From: Candidatus Borrarchaeota archaeon
GTDB taxonomy: Archaea > Asgardarchaeota > Sifarchaeia > Borrarchaeales > Borrarchaeaceae
Length of the DNA: 5,293 nucleotides
NCBI GenBank assembly: GCA_016840645.1
Contig: JAEORY010000315.1
Span: 1 to 5,293, forward strand
Direction of reading: 5' to 3'
The notes beneath the pieces were generated by a model. That model ran no database searches, was not told where the DNA came from, and saw only the letters and a list, made by a program, of their open reading frames with translations. Both the position numbers and the translations under genes were made by a program. Positions 4,544 through 5,293 of the stretch are shown here, piece after piece. Within the stretch, counting starts at the first letter, position 1; the number at the start of each line of letters is the position of its first letter.

Positions 4544-5293
4544 TCAACCTTTTTTGAGGTATTTGGAAAGCTCCATCTTCACTGTATGCATGGTTATCGA
4601 TTCGTCTATCTCTTCGAGATCATAGATTTTTGTGGAATCCGGTACCTGTGGTGGAATCCCCAGGAGCGTGAAAACAGTCTCCATCTCCATATCAAACCCA
4701 GTTGCCAGATCCCTGAGTGTCATCGAGCCCTTGAGTTCATTCATGACCAGTGTACCTCGCTCAATAACAGCCTTATTGGATGTGTTATACCAACCCCCTG
4801 CATGGGCGATGAGAATGGGTGTAGCAAAGAGCACCACTATGAGTAAGGCAGTCACCAGACCATCTCGTAATTTAAGCATTGGTTTAACTGGCAGTGAGAA
4901 GGTGAGAGCACCTTCCCGACGACATGCTGTCAGACAGCTGCCGCACCTGTTGCAGCGGGTATCAAGTACAGCTTTTTTATCGGTGAAATCGATTCCCATG
5001 GGACAGGCTTTTGTACATGCTGTGCATGAGTTGCATAGTTCACTGTTTCTTCGTATCTTCCACGGGGAAATAAGCTGCACAATCCCCAACAATGCGCCGA
5101 AGGGACAGAGCCACCTGCACCAGGGCCTTTCGACAAAGAGAGAGAGCAGAAGAATTATTCCGAGTACACCAATGCCGCCGAGGAAAAGATCCCCTGACCA
5201 GAAATGAAAGAGGGCGTAGTAGGGATCAACTTTCTGGAAAACTAGCGTTATCATTCGAGTGGATTGTACAAGAATCGCCAAAAGCACACCATA
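4544..5293 (-). CDS. NapH/NosR-type 4Fe-4S membrane protein (N-terminus outside window)
   Basis: The frame is open to the right edge, with 250 codons visible. The GTG at 5285-5287 is in frame but is probably internal, since the family has more membrane segments before this point. Counting from that GTG, hydrophobic spans lie near residues 33-51, 63-75 and 143-163. The motif RPWCRWLCP (54-62), a C-x3-C-P pair at the membrane edge, is characteristic of NapH/NosR/CcoG-type proteins. Two ferredoxin clusters follow: C85-x2-C88-x2-C91-x3-C95-P and C112-x2-C115-x2-C118-x3-C122. After the last membrane span a roughly 75-residue tail (GSMTLRDLA to LLGIPPQVP) has the helical extension seen in some of these proteins. 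Such proteins pass electrons between quinols and periplasmic or cytoplasmic redox partners; no nap, nos or cco gene is in view, so the partner is unknown. The exact subfamily is not assigned. Confidence 0.8.
   Translation of the reverse strand, partial: YGVLLAILVQSTRMITLVFQKVDPYYALFHFWSGDLFLGGIGVLGIILLLSLFVERPWCRWLCPFGALLGIVQLISPWKIRRNSELCNSCTACTKACPMGIDFTDKKAVLDTRCNRCGSCLTACRREGALTFSLPVKPMLKLRDGLVTALLIVVLFATPILIAHAGGWYNTSNKAVIERGTLVMNELKGSMTLRDLATGFDMEMETVFTLLGIPPQVPDSTKIYDLEEIDESITMHTVKMELSKYLKKG

Noticed and set aside
4632..5207. Long plus-strand open frame (191 codons) opposite the NapH-like gene
   Set aside because: It is antisense to clear ferredoxin and membrane motifs and shows no protein-like features.
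1..5293. CRISPR array, tRNA, rRNA or insertion-sequence transposase
   Set aside because: No regularly spaced repeats, no tRNA-like or rRNA-like stretch, and no transposase motifs were seen on either strand.

Overview
The window comes from an anaerobic-type, Gram-negative bacterium. The evidence is the end of an outer-membrane beta-barrel protein at the left edge, an exported ferritin-like protein, iron-sulfur membrane proteins, and above all a complete hgcA-hgcB pair, the genes for mercury methylation. Base composition is moderately AT-rich. The mix of small toxin-antitoxin genes, DUF1566 and beta-propeller debris would fit a sediment organism such as a spirochaete, but no feature here fixes the lineage.

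Layout. 1-372 (+): C-terminal part of an outer-membrane beta-barrel protein, open at the left edge. 469-904 (-): a two-gene hicB-hicA toxin-antitoxin module; a small hairpin covers the hicA ribosome binding site, and two near-identical 25-bp repeats (391-415 and 997-1021) flank the module. 905-2042: a gene graveyard holding a possible decayed ORF (1194-1394, -), the C-terminal end of a DUF1566 protein (1466-1705, -) and the C-terminal end of a beta-propeller protein (about 1704-2042, +). The last two abut head to head and both lack their N-termini.

2043-2297 is the leader of the hgc operon and carries an AT-rich inverted repeat at 2241-2268. 2298-3377 (+) is hgcA, a corrinoid membrane protein with the diagnostic cap-helix motif around Cys107 and five membrane segments. 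3374-3709 (+) is hgcB, a 2[4Fe-4S] ferredoxin with a cysteine-rich tail, overlapping hgcA by ATGA. A strong hairpin (3767-3791) follows.

The right-hand genes run on the opposite strand and converge on hgcAB. They are the end of a NapH/NosR-type polyferredoxin membrane protein (4544-5293, open at the right edge) and, after a 98-bp gap, an exported DUF2202 ferritin-like protein (3945-4445).

How the parts may work together. In the known system HgcB reduces the HgcA corrinoid, and HgcA carries the methyl group transferred to Hg(II); the natural electron donor to HgcB is not settled. The NapH-like protein could handle electrons at the same membrane, but it is on the other strand and any link to hgcAB is only an inference. 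hgcAB has no arsR-type regulator or transport gene beside it within this window and sits against the decayed region, which would suit an acquired or relocated operon.
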